A stretch of DNA of 64,000 nt, from contig JANYGW010000173.1 in assembly GCA_025359245.1 (NCBI GenBank), forward strand, positions 1 to 64,000. The letters run 5' to 3'. Of this stretch, positions 48,749 to 57,653 are shown piece by piece. Numbering within the stretch: position 1 is the stretch's first letter; each line of letters begins with the position of its first letter. This stretch comes from Massilia sp. GTDB lineage: Bacteria; Pseudomonadota; Gammaproteobacteria; Burkholderiales; Burkholderiaceae_D. The translations under genes were made by a program, and so were the position numbers. The notes under the pieces are model-generated. The model ran no database searches. It was not told the origin of the DNA and saw nothing but the letters and a program-made list of their open reading frames with translations.

Positions 48749-50761
48749 ATGGACACAGCCGGGTATCATGAAGGGGCCGCGCCGAACGCGCGCAACGATC
48801 CGCCGCATGCACAACCAGGACCCGCGATGCCACTCGATACTCTGATGCCGTCACACAACAAGCTGTCCGCGAAGATCGTCGGGGCGCTGGTCGGCTTTCT
48901 GTTGCTGGCGTTGCTGGCGATTTCATCGACGCTGTTCCTGTCCTGGCAGCTCGAAGGCAGCGCCGCCGCCATCAACGACACCGGCAGCTTGCGGATGAAC
49001 AGTTACCGGCTGTCGATCCTGCTGGCGCAGACGCTCGACGGCAACGAGGCCGGCGCCGCCGCAGGGCGCCAGATCGCGTTGATCGATGGCACGCTGGCCC
49101 AGCTGAAGAAAGGCGACCCGCAACGGCCGCTGCTGTTGCCGCCGGGCGCGGCCATCCATGCCGAATTCGACCTGGTCGCCGCGCAATGGCAGGGCCAGCT
49201 GCGCCCGGCCGCGATTGCGCTGCTGGCCGTCGGCGGCGACCAGCAGAAGCAGGCACTGCGCGCATTCCAGGTCCAGGTGGAAGCGTTTGTCGGCCGCGTC
49301 GATCAGCTGGTGCAAATGATCGAGCTGGACGGCGAGACGCGCACCTTCTGGCTGCGCGCCTCCCAGCTGGCCTTGCTGGGCCTGGCCCTGGTCGGCACGG
49401 TCAGCCTGATCTACCTGATGTTCAGCCTCATCATCGAGCCCGTCACGCGTTTGCACGAGGGCATGCACCGGATGAAGGAAAAGGATTTCGAAGTCCGTCT
49501 GGAGGTCGACAGCAGCGACGAATTCGGCCAGCTGGCGCAGGGCTTCAACCAGATGGCCGACCGGCTCAAGACGGTGTACGGCAACCTGGAGGAACTGGTC
49601 ACCGTCAAGACGGCCACGCTGGAACACCAGAACCGCGAACTGGCGCTGCTGTACGACGCGTCGGCCTTCCTGCAGCGGCCGCAGCCGCTCGAACCGCTGT
49701 GCCAGGGTTTGCTTGCGCGTATCTGCGACTATTTCCATGCCGATGGCGGCTCGGTGCGCGTGCTTGACGCCAGCCGCAACAACCTGCATATGGTGGTGCA
49801 CCAGGGCATTTCGCCCGAGCTGGTCAAGCGCGAACACTGCATCAAGGTGGGCGACTGCCTGTGCGGCGACGCGGTGCTGCGCAAGGTCACCGTGATCCAC
49901 GACTTGCGCAAGATGGACAAGGCGCACGAGCTCGAATGCCACCGCGAAGGCTTTGCCACGGTGTCGGTATTTCATATTTATGCGCAGCAGCAGCACCTGG
50001 GTTTTTTCAACCTGCATTTCCGCCAGCCGAAGACTTTCGATGCGCGCGAACAGAGCTTGCTCGAAACGCTGGGCCAGCTGCTCGGCACCGCTGTCGAAAA
50101 CCTGCGCCTGGCCGCGCGCGAACGCGAGATGGCGGTCTCCGAAGAGCGCAACCTGGTTGCCCAGGGGCTGCACGACAGCATTGCGCAGGGCCTCAATTTC
50201 CTCAACCTGCAGGTGCAGATGCTGGACCAGTCGGTCAGCGACGGCAAGATCGATGATGTCAGCGAAATCGTGCCGCTGCTGCGCGCCGGCGTGCAGGAAA
50301 GCTATGAAGACGTGCGCGAACTGCTGCACAATTTCCGCAGCCGCCTGGTCGAAGGCAATCTGATCGGCGCGCTGGAAACGACGGTCGACAAGTTCCAGCG
50401 CCAGACCGGCATCGCCGCCGAGCTGGTCGCCGACGTCGACGGCGCCCCGTTCCCGCGCGAACAGCAGCTGCAGTTGCTGTTCATCGTCCAGGAAGCGCTG
50501 TCGAACGTGCGCAAGCATGCCGACGCCAGCAGCGTGCTGGTGCGCCTGGAAGACCGCAACAACTTCACGCTGACGATCGAAGACAACGGCGCCGGCTTCG
50601 ACCCGGGCGGGCTCGACGAGAACGGCGAGACCCACGTCGGCATCCACATCATGCGCGAGCGCGCCCAGCGCATCGACGCCACGCTGGCGGTGCAGTCGGC
50701 GCCGGGCGAGGGCACCCGCATCACACTCACTTTGCCGCAGGCGCTACGGCGCGCTGCCTGA
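48749..50761 (+). CDS. narX: nitrate/nitrite sensor histidine kinase (NarX family)
   Basis: NDTGSLRMNSYRLSILLAQ P-box-like region, HAMP, GAF-like region and HisKA_3 SEERNLVAQGLHDSIAQGLNFLNLQVQML, HATPase. Confidence 0.92.
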   Translation: MDTAGYHEGAAPNARNDPPHAQPGPAMPLDTLMPSHNKLSAKIVGALVGFLLLALLAISSTLFLSWQLEGSAAAINDTGSLRMNSYRLSILLAQTLDGNEAGAAAGRQIALIDGTLAQLKKGDPQRPLLLPPGAAIHAEFDLVAAQWQGQLRPAAIALLAVGGDQQKQALRAFQVQVEAFVGRVDQLVQMIELDGETRTFWLRASQLALLGLALVGTVSLIYLMFSLIIEPVTRLHEGMHRMKEKDFEVRLEVDSSDEFGQLAQGFNQMADRLKTVYGNLEELVTVKTATLEHQNRELALLYDASAFLQRPQPLEPLCQGLLARICDYFHADGGSVRVLDASRNNLHMVVHQGISPELVKREHCIKVGDCLCGDAVLRKVTVIHDLRKMDKAHELECHREGFATVSVFHIYAQQQHLGFFNLHFRQPKTFDAREQSLLETLGQLLGTAVENLRLAAREREMAVSEERNLVAQGLHDSIAQGLNFLNLQVQMLDQSVSDGKIDDVSEIVPLLRAGVQESYEDVRELLHNFRSRLVEGNLIGALETTVDKFQRQTGIAAELVADVDGAPFPREQQLQLLFIVQEALSNVRKHADASSVLVRLEDRNNFTLTIEDNGAGFDPGGLDENGETHVGIHIMRERAQRIDATLAVQSAPGEGTRITLTLPQALRRAA

Positions 50762-50777
50762 TTTTTCAAGGATAGCC

Positions 50778-51458
50778 ATGGACATTGAAGCGCAACCGAT
50801 CCGCGTACTGCTGGTGGACGACCATTCGCTGTTTCGCAGCGGGATACGGTCGCTGCTGCAGCGCTATCCCGAATTCGCCGTCGTGGGCGAGGCGCCGGAC
50901 GGCATCGAGGGCATCAAGCGCGCCAAGCAGCTGAAGCCCGACGTGGTCTTGCTGGACCTGCACATGCCCGGCATGTCCGGCGTCGAAACGCTGCAGCTGA
51001 TGCGCCAGGATTGCCCGGACACGGCCATCATCATGCTGACCGTGTCGGAAGAGTCGGAGGACCTGGCGCAGGCGATGCGCGCCGGCGCGCGCGGCTACCT
51101 GATCAAGAATATCGAGACCGATTATTTGCTGCGCGCGATCCGGCGCGCCGCCGCCGGCGAAACCGTGGTGGCCGAGGCGCTCACCGGCAAGCTGGTGGCC
51201 CAGTTGCACGCGCCCGGTCCGGCCGAGCGGCCGCTGTCGGACCTGGACAAGCTGACCCCGCGCGAGAAGGATATCCTGGCCTGCCTGGCGCTAGGCGAGA
51301 GCAATAAATTCATCGCGCGCAAACTCGACCTGGCCGAGAGCACGGTCAAGATCCACGTGCAGAACGTGCTCAAGAAACTCAAGCTGTCGAGCCGGGTGCA
51401 GGCGGCGGTGTTCGCCGTCGAACACCGGCTGATGGGACCGGTCGCCGACCGCCATTAA
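50778..51458 (+). CDS. narL: NarL family response regulator
   Basis: IRVLLVDDHSLFRSGIRSLLQRYPEF...VVLLDLHMPGMSGVETLQLMRQ...LTPREKDILACLALGESNKFIARKLDLAESTVKIHVQNVLKKLKLSSRVQAAVFAVEH. Confidence 0.95.
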   Translation: MDIEAQPIRVLLVDDHSLFRSGIRSLLQRYPEFAVVGEAPDGIEGIKRAKQLKPDVVLLDLHMPGMSGVETLQLMRQDCPDTAIIMLTVSEESEDLAQAMRAGARGYLIKNIETDYLLRAIRRAAAGETVVAEALTGKLVAQLHAPGPAERPLSDLDKLTPREKDILACLALGESNKFIARKLDLAESTVKIHVQNVLKKLKLSSRVQAAVFAVEHRLMGPVADRH

Positions 51459-51703
51459 GCGCCGCCCCAACCGCCGCAACAAGCGCTTTTCGGTGCATCG
51501 GCCACGATGAAGCCGGCCGCGGTGACGGCCGAACGCAGCTTGCCGCTGGTGGTGATCAGGTCGTCGTAGCCGACCCGGGCCAGCGTATGGGCCAGCGTGA
51601 TGTGGACCCGGCCGACGCCTTCGACGGCTTCGAGTGCCTTGGCGACCTGGATCGCGATGGGTTCGCTGGTCATGGCGGGGATCATCAGAGTGGCGGTTTG
51701 CAT
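51455..51703 (-). CDS. HMA-fold-like protein lacking the usual CxxC; C-terminal CC motif
   Basis: MQTATLMIPAMTSEPIAIQVAKALEAVEGVGRVHITLAHTLARVGYDDLITTSGKLRSAVTAAGFIVADAPKSACCGGWGGA; AGGAG RBS. Confidence 0.75.
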   Translation of the reverse strand: MQTATLMIPAMTSEPIAIQVAKALEAVEGVGRVHITLAHTLARVGYDDLITTSGKLRSAVTAAGFIVADAPKSACCGGWGGA

Positions 51704-51872
51704 AAGTACTCCTGTTGGTATGGTTCGTTTAATCAGATGAAATCAGCGTAGCGGAGCGTGCCGGGCCCGTCCAGACAATGCCGGGCGCGGCGCGGGATTT
51801 TTCCAAAAACGGTAACTTGCATCAAGTCTGGCGGCGTCCTGTTCGGTTCGCCTTGCCACATCATAGCATTAA

Positions 51873-51890
51873 GTGGTATTTTACATGCAT
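51873..51890 (+). promoter_or_regulatory. putative NsrR box upstream of nnrS
   Basis: GTGGTATTTTACATGCAT versus recalled consensus gATGyATTTnAAATrCAT (3 mismatches). Confidence 0.45.
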
Positions 51891-51911
51891 GTTTAAAAGA
51901 AAGCCGAAATC

Positions 51912-53114
51912 ATGAGCCTGCTAACGATCGAAGAACCCGGTTCGCCCACCAGCCAGCCGCTGTGGAGCGCCACTCATCCCGTGTGGGCGCTGGGCTTCCG
52001 CCCGTTCTACCTGCTGGCCGCGGCGCTGGCGGTGCTGGCCGTGCCGCTGTGGCTGGCCAAATACCTGGGCTGGTTGACGGGCGCGGCCAATGTCAGCGTG
52101 GGCTGGCACATGCACGAGATGGTGTTCGGCATGGCCATCGCCGTCATCGTCGGTTTCCTGTTCACGGCGGCGCGCAACTGGACCGGGCTGCCGACCCCGC
52201 GCGGGCGCCACCTGGCGTTGCTGGCCCTGGTGTGGCTGGCGGGGCGGGTGGCGATGCTGCTGGCGCCGCCATTGTGGGCGGCGCTGGTCGACCTGCTGTT
52301 TTTGCCGCTGGCGGCGTGGCCCTTGTACCGCGTGCTGCGCGACTCGGGCAACAAGCGCAATATGTTCCTGATCCTTTTACTGAGCTTGCTGACGCTGGCC
52401 AACGCGCTGTTTCACGCGGCCGGCATGGGCTGGATCGCGCTGGCGCCGGCCACGCCGATCCACGCGGCCATCCTGGTGATCGTGATTATCGAATCGGTCA
52501 TCGGCGGGCGCGTGATCCCGATGTTTACCACCAATGGCGCCCCGGGCGTCAAGCCGGTGGTGCGCCCGCGCCATGATCAGATTGCGCTGGCATTGGTCGC
52601 GTCGGCCGGCCTGGGCTGGGTCGTTGGCGCGCCGGGGCCGCTGACCGCCGCGCTGTGCCTGCTGGCCGCGTGCGCCATCCTGCTGCGCCTGGTGGGGTGG
52701 GAGTCGTATCGCACCTTCCACGTGCCGCTGTTGTGGATACTGCACCTGAGCTATGCGTGGATACCGTTCGGTTTCATCTTGCTGGGCCTGGCCGCGCTCG
52801 GCGTGGGCGCCGCCAGCACGGCGTTTCATGCGCTGGCAGTGGGGTCGATGGCCGGGCTGATCATCGGCATGATGACCCGCACCACGCTCGGCCACACCGG
52901 CCGGATGCTCAAGGCGGGGCGGATCGAGGCGCCGATGTATGTGCTGATCCAGGCTGGCGCGGTGGCGCGCGTTCTGGCCGCCGTCGTTCCGGCGCAGTGG
53001 CGCGGCACGGCGCTGGTGCTGTCGGGCGTGTGCTGGTGCGCGGCGTTCGCGCTGTTCCTGGCGGTGTACGCGCCGTACCTGTGGCGCCCGCGCATCGACG
53101 GCAAAGAGGGCTGA
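51912..53114 (+). CDS. nnrS: NnrS family haem/copper membrane protein
   Basis: HPVWALGFRPFYLLAAALAVLAVPLWLAKYLG...GWHMHEMVFGMAIAVIVGFLFTAARNWTGLPTPRGRHLALLALVWLAGRVAM...GGRVIPMFTTNGAPG. Confidence 0.95.
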   Translation: MSLLTIEEPGSPTSQPLWSATHPVWALGFRPFYLLAAALAVLAVPLWLAKYLGWLTGAANVSVGWHMHEMVFGMAIAVIVGFLFTAARNWTGLPTPRGRHLALLALVWLAGRVAMLLAPPLWAALVDLLFLPLAAWPLYRVLRDSGNKRNMFLILLLSLLTLANALFHAAGMGWIALAPATPIHAAILVIVIIESVIGGRVIPMFTTNGAPGVKPVVRPRHDQIALALVASAGLGWVVGAPGPLTAALCLLAACAILLRLVGWESYRTFHVPLLWILHLSYAWIPFGFILLGLAALGVGAASTAFHALAVGSMAGLIIGMMTRTTLGHTGRMLKAGRIEAPMYVLIQAGAVARVLAAVVPAQWRGTALVLSGVCWCAAFALFLAVYAPYLWRPRIDGKEG

Positions 53115-53125
53115 GATTTTTCGCA

Positions 53126-53740
53126 TCAGTCGAAGGCGCAGTCTTCATCGGCGATGTCGCTCTTGCGGCGCTGCTGGTGAGCGCGGCGCTCGAGTTTTTT
53201 CGTCGATTGCATGTTGGCGTGCTCGACTAGAATGAGCGCAGTTTTCAAGGCATCTGACATGGCGGCCGCCGCCGCTGCCATTGCCTGCACGGGGGATTCG
53301 GGTGCCTTTTGCAAGGATCGTTGATGCTCGTTGCGGCAACAGATCGCTTGTTTCCAATAGCGCTCGCCCGGTAGCTTGAGCCACAGGTCGCGCCATGCGT
53401 TGCGGCCCTCGCCAGCGACTGCCAGCGTCATGCCACGTGGCGACACGCTGCGCCCCTCGTACATGATGTGGTCGCCAATCACACGCGCATAAAAATTGTT
53501 GTCGCAGCAGCTCATGCGCAATTCAGTCGCGTCGGGCAGGAACAAGGTTTTCCATTGATAGCCACGGCTCGTCACGGCGAGCGGCGGCTGATGCGCCTGG
53601 TCGACAGCGATCCAGGCGCGGACGGCGTCGGTGACCGCCTGCATGGCGGAATGATTGCTGCCGGTAAGCTGTAGATAGTCGGCAAGGTCGCGCAGCAGGG
53701 CTGGTGGCAGCTGTGGACTTGCTAGTGCATCGCTACCCAT
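53126..53740 (-). CDS. hypothetical protein
   Basis: MGSDALASPQLPPALLRDLADYLQLTGSNHSAMQAVTDAVRAWIAVDQAHQPPLAVTSRGYQWKTLFLPDATELRMSC... Confidence 0.65.
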   Translation of the reverse strand: MGSDALASPQLPPALLRDLADYLQLTGSNHSAMQAVTDAVRAWIAVDQAHQPPLAVTSRGYQWKTLFLPDATELRMSCCDNNFYARVIGDHIMYEGRSVSPRGMTLAVAGEGRNAWRDLWLKLPGERYWKQAICCRNEHQRSLQKAPESPVQAMAAAAAAMSDALKTALILVEHANMQSTKKLERRAHQQRRKSDIADEDCAFD

Positions 53741-53754
53741 TTGCGTGTGCCTCC

Positions 53755-53838
53755 TGTCTAATTTCGCCTCATTCTCTAAGATTAGACAAACCTATTTGGG
53801 GTTGGTTCAGATTCGACAAAATTCGACAGAATTAGACA
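53755..53838. repeat. cluster of five ATTMGACA motifs (four direct, one inverted), 10-bp phased
   Basis: TGTCTAAT at 53755; ATTAGACA at 53781; ATTCGACA at 53811 and 53821; ATTAGACA at 53831. Confidence 0.75.
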
Positions 53839-54059
53839 GTGGAATTAGGCAGGATGCTCTAGGGACCTGGGTGGCACCAACAGGGTGACACTGGGCATGC
53901 GATTGCCGAGAATCAGTTTCCGCGCCGAGCATGGCGATCTGATACGGCCTGGGCAGATGGCTATCCAAAGTGTATCAATTTTGTCATTGGTGCCCGGCGG
54001 CCATGCTAAGATGATTGTCAATACAGCGGGTGCCGGCGGCGTCTTGCGGAGGAGTTTCA

Positions 54060-54878
54060 ATGTCCATACGCCTCATGTGCGGTGCAGTTGTTTTGCTGTC
54101 CCTGGCGTGCCTTGTGCCTGCCCATGGCGCCGAACCGGCGCCGCTGGAAGTGATCAAGGTCGGCGTGTTTGCCATGTCCCCGTTCGTGAACGCGGGTCCG
54201 AACGGCGCGAGCGGCGTGCTGGTCGATTTTTTCGACCATGAAATCGCGCCGCGCATGGGCGTGCGCTTCCAGTGGGAGCGGCCGATGACGACAGCCCGGC
54301 TCGAAAACAGCCTGGTCAGCGGACGCGTGGCGTGCACGCCCATCCTGGCCAAGACCGCCTGGCGCGAAAAGGCCGGCATCGTGTTCGCCGGCGATGTCCA
54401 TATCCATCTCGAACCCTGCCTGGCCGTGCTGCCCGACAGCCCGCTGCACAGCGTCGCCTCGCCGGCCGACCTGGCCGGCATCGTCGTCGGCTGGGTGCAG
54501 GCCGGGGCGCTGCCGCCGTTCATGCTCGACAAACGTATCCAGCTGGACCGCATCGGCAGTGTCGACTGGTCCAGCGCCAACCTGGAAAAGCTCAAGCTCG
54601 GACGCATCGGCGCGGCCTATTTTTCGAATCGCTACACGCCCCAGTTTGTCGCCGCGCAGACCGGCACGACGCTGCGGATCGTCAAGCTGCCGACGCAGGG
54701 CGTCAAGCTGTATGGCGCGTTTGCGCCGGGCGCGCCGCGCAGCCTGGCCGTGCGCTACGAGCGCGCCGCCGGCGAGGCATTCGCCAACGACCGCTTCTCG
54801 CTGTACGTGCACAAGGCGGTGCTGGCGCAAGTGCTGGCGGCGCCGCCCAAGGTCGACGAGCTGCAGGATGCGCACTGA
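54060..54878 (+). CDS. periplasmic solute-binding protein family 3-like
   Basis: Signal peptide, IKVGVFAMSPFVNAGPNGASGVLVDFFDHEIAPRMGVRFQWERPMTTARLENSLVSGRVACTPILAKTAWREK. Confidence 0.7.
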   Translation: MSIRLMCGAVVLLSLACLVPAHGAEPAPLEVIKVGVFAMSPFVNAGPNGASGVLVDFFDHEIAPRMGVRFQWERPMTTARLENSLVSGRVACTPILAKTAWREKAGIVFAGDVHIHLEPCLAVLPDSPLHSVASPADLAGIVVGWVQAGALPPFMLDKRIQLDRIGSVDWSSANLEKLKLGRIGAAYFSNRYTPQFVAAQTGTTLRIVKLPTQGVKLYGAFAPGAPRSLAVRYERAAGEAFANDRFSLYVHKAVLAQVLAAPPKVDELQDAH

Positions 54879-54942
54879 CGCCGGCCGCATAAAGCGCTGA
54901 TCCGCGATATAGTTGCGCCATTTTCCCCCAAGTGCGCCGACC

Positions 54943-56916
54943 ATGACCGTTCCACATCCCGACCCCGTACCACAGCCGACCGACGACATCGATGACGAGG
55001 CGCTCGCGCGCGAGCTCGGGTTGGCGCAGCAGGGCGTCCAGCTGGTCAAGATGGAAGGGCGGGTGTTCGTGCGCTGCTTCGGCTGGGTCGAAGCGGGCGG
55101 CCTGCGCGTGCCGTACGACCTGGTGCCGAGCCAGGGCGTGCTGGCCAAACCGAGCAAATGGCGCAAGCTCGATGCCGAAGCGCGCCGCAAGCTGTTGCGC
55201 GAGCGGGTAACGCCGGCCGTGATCGACACGCTCAATGCCAGCGTGGCCGTGTTCGTCAACGACATCGCCTGCCAGTGCGAGGACGCCAATCTCGACGCGG
55301 CCCTGTTCCTGAACCAGCTGGCCGAACTGGCCACGTCGGAACCGGCATCGTATGTGTTCGAACGGATCGAGCAGCGCGTGCTCCATGCGATCGAACGCGC
55401 GCAGGAGGAACGGTACGCCGCGCGCACCAAGGAAAGCATCAACCTGGCCGAGTATCCGGAATCGTTCGACGTCGCGTGCCGCATGCCGCGCCGCTTCATC
55501 GCGCTGCTCGGTCCCACCAATTCCGGCAAGACCCACCGCGCGATGGAGGCGCTGGCACTGGCCGCCAGCGGCGTCTACCTGGCGCCATTGCGCCTGCTCG
55601 CGCTGGAAAACTTCGAGCGCCTGCAGGCGGCGCGCCCGCATGGCGAAGCGCTGGCCGTCAGCCTGGTCACGGGCGAGGAACGGCGCCTCGCCGACGGCGC
55701 CACCCACGTCGCCAGCACGGTCGAAATGCTCGACACCCGAACCCGGGTCGAGGTGGCCGTGATCGACGAGATCCAGATGCTGGCCGACCGCGACCGCGGC
55801 TCGGCCTGGACCGCCGCCGTGTGCGGCGCGCCGGCCTCGGTGGTGTACCTGGTTGGCGCGCCCGAAGCGCGGCGCGCGATCGAGGCGCTGGCCGAGCGGC
55901 TCGGCTGCCCGCTCGAAGTGCACCTGCTCAAGCGCATGGGACCGTTGTCGATGGAGAGCACCGCCGTGCGCAAGCTGCGCGGGCTGCGCCGCGGCGACGC
56001 CGTGATCGCCTTCTCGCGGCGCGAAGTGCTGATGTGGCGCGACATGATTACCGAGATGGGCCTGTCGGTGGCGACCGTGTACGGCAACCTGGCGCCGGAA
56101 GTGCGGCGCGCCCAGGCCGAGCGCTTTCGCGACGGCTCGGCCGACGTGGTGGTCGCCACCGACGCGTTGGCGATGGGGCTGAACATGCCGATCGCGCGCA
56201 TCGTCATGACCACCAGCGTCAAGTTCAACGGCGTCGACGAGGAGGAAATTTCGGCGTCGCTGGCGCGCCAGATCGCCGGCCGGGCCGGACGCTACGGCGT
56301 GCACGAGGAAGGCCTGGTGGCCGGCTACGATGACGATACCCACGAGGTCATGCGCGCGCTGCTGAAGGAGAAAATCGCGCCGCTTGGCGCCACCGGTTTT
56401 GCGGTCGCGCCGTCGATCGAGCACCTGCACCGCATCGGCGCGGTCACCGGCGAGACCTCGCTGGCCAAGCTGCTCAAGCGCTTCATGCACAATATCGACG
56501 TGCCGGACGGCTTCTTCTTCCCCCGCATCACCGAGGAGCAGACCGAACGCGCGCTCTGGCTCGATACGCTGACGCTGAGCGTGGCCGAAAAGTTCATGCT
56601 GTCGCTGGTGCCGGTGTCGACCCGGGTGCCGTCGCTGCAGCGCGCCTGGGAACAATGGGCGCACGCGCTGTCGAAGAAAAAAATCACGAAGCTGAACCCG
56701 GAGCAGGGCAAGCTCGCGTGGGGCAACCTGCAGGAGGTGGAAGACAGCTGCCGCCTGTACTCGGCCTACGCCTGGCTGGCGTACCGGCTGCCGGACTTTT
56801 TTCCCAGCGTCGCGCTGGCGCAGCAACTGGCGCGTGCGGCGTCGGAGCGGGTCGATTCGATTCTGCACGCGCAAAATGCGGCGACGAGAAAAAAGCATGA
56901 CAAGAAATTCCGCTAG
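54943..56916 (+). CDS. Suv3-like superfamily 2 RNA helicase
   Basis: FIALLGPTNSGKTHRAMEALALAASGVYLAPLRLLALENFERL, VIDEIQMLADRDRGSAWTAAV, ATDALAMGLNMPIARIVMTTSVKFNG, RQIAGRAGRYG. Confidence 0.92.
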   Translation: MTVPHPDPVPQPTDDIDDEALARELGLAQQGVQLVKMEGRVFVRCFGWVEAGGLRVPYDLVPSQGVLAKPSKWRKLDAEARRKLLRERVTPAVIDTLNASVAVFVNDIACQCEDANLDAALFLNQLAELATSEPASYVFERIEQRVLHAIERAQEERYAARTKESINLAEYPESFDVACRMPRRFIALLGPTNSGKTHRAMEALALAASGVYLAPLRLLALENFERLQAARPHGEALAVSLVTGEERRLADGATHVASTVEMLDTRTRVEVAVIDEIQMLADRDRGSAWTAAVCGAPASVVYLVGAPEARRAIEALAERLGCPLEVHLLKRMGPLSMESTAVRKLRGLRRGDAVIAFSRREVLMWRDMITEMGLSVATVYGNLAPEVRRAQAERFRDGSADVVVATDALAMGLNMPIARIVMTTSVKFNGVDEEEISASLARQIAGRAGRYGVHEEGLVAGYDDDTHEVMRALLKEKIAPLGATGFAVAPSIEHLHRIGAVTGETSLAKLLKRFMHNIDVPDGFFFPRITEEQTERALWLDTLTLSVAEKFMLSLVPVSTRVPSLQRAWEQWAHALSKKKITKLNPEQGKLAWGNLQEVEDSCRLYSAYAWLAYRLPDFFPSVALAQQLARAASERVDSILHAQNAATRKKHDKKFR

Positions 56917-56989
56917 CGCGGGAAATGCGCTTGACCTTGCCCCGGTGGGAAGGATTACAGTACCGGGAAACTCGTTGAAAGGCATTGCC

Positions 56990-57280
56990 ATGACCCTGAT
57001 CCGCACACTCTCGCTCGCACTGTTGATGGCCTGGAGCGCCGCTGCGTTCGGCGCGCCGGCCATGGTCGACGGCGAAATCCGCAAAGTCGACAAGGATGCC
57101 GCCAAGCTGACCATCAAGCATGCGCCGCTGACGAACCTCGGCATGCCGGCCATGACGATGGTATTTCGGGTACAGGACAAGGCCATGCTGGCGCAGGTGG
57201 CGCCTGGCGACAAGGTCCGCTTCACGGCGGACAAGATAGGTGGCATGCTGACCGTCACTGCCCTCGACATCGTCAAGTAG
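56990..57280 (+). CDS. CusF-like periplasmic copper-binding protein
   Basis: DGEIRKVDKDAAKLTIKHAPLTNLGMPAMTMVFRVQDKAMLAQVAPGDKVRFTADKIGG (H..M.AM.M pattern). Confidence 0.92.
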   Translation: MTLIRTLSLALLMAWSAAAFGAPAMVDGEIRKVDKDAAKLTIKHAPLTNLGMPAMTMVFRVQDKAMLAQVAPGDKVRFTADKIGGMLTVTALDIVK

Positions 57281-57293
57281 AAAGGATATTCAG

Positions 57294-57653
57294 ATGACGT
57301 TATTGCGCACACTATTGCTGCTGGCCGCTGCCTGCTGTGCTGCGCCAGCGATGGCGCACGTCGTGGTCAAGCAGTCGACGCCGGCGCAAGGCGCCAGGCT
57401 GGCCGCCGCGCCGAAGGAAGTGGCGATCACCTTCAACGAGAAGGTCGAAAAACTGTTCACCACCGCCACGCTGCGCACCGCGGCCGGCGCCAGCATCGCC
57501 ACTGCCAAGGCGACGGTCGACCCGGTCAATCCGGCGATCCTGCGCCTTCCGCTTCCTGCGCTGCAGGCCGGCGCCTACGTCGTCAAATGGACCGCGGTCG
57601 GCCACGACGGGCATCGCCTCAGCGGCGATATCGGTTTTACCATCACACGGTGA
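57294..57653 (+). CDS. copC: CopC domain copper resistance protein
   Basis: HVVVKQSTPAQGARLAAAPKEVAITFNEKVEKLFTTATL...GAYVVKWTAVGHDGHRLSGDIGFTI. Confidence 0.93.
   Translation: MTLLRTLLLLAAACCAAPAMAHVVVKQSTPAQGARLAAAPKEVAITFNEKVEKLFTTATLRTAAGASIATAKATVDPVNPAILRLPLPALQAGAYVVKWTAVGHDGHRLSGDIGFTITR

Noticed and set aside
51805-51825. Possible FNR/DNR box (ttgcatcaag) upstream of nnrS
   Set aside because: Only one half-site (ATCAA) fits; the other half does not match TTGAT at the correct spacing.
53845-54060. Minus-strand 71-aa ORF (MKLLRKTPPAPAVLTIILAWPPG...)
   Set aside because: Overlaps the promoter region of the solute-binding protein gene, no SD or family motif.
54057-57312. 490-aa and 869-aa minus-strand ORFs
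   Set aside because: Antisense to the solute-binding protein and Suv3-like helicase genes.
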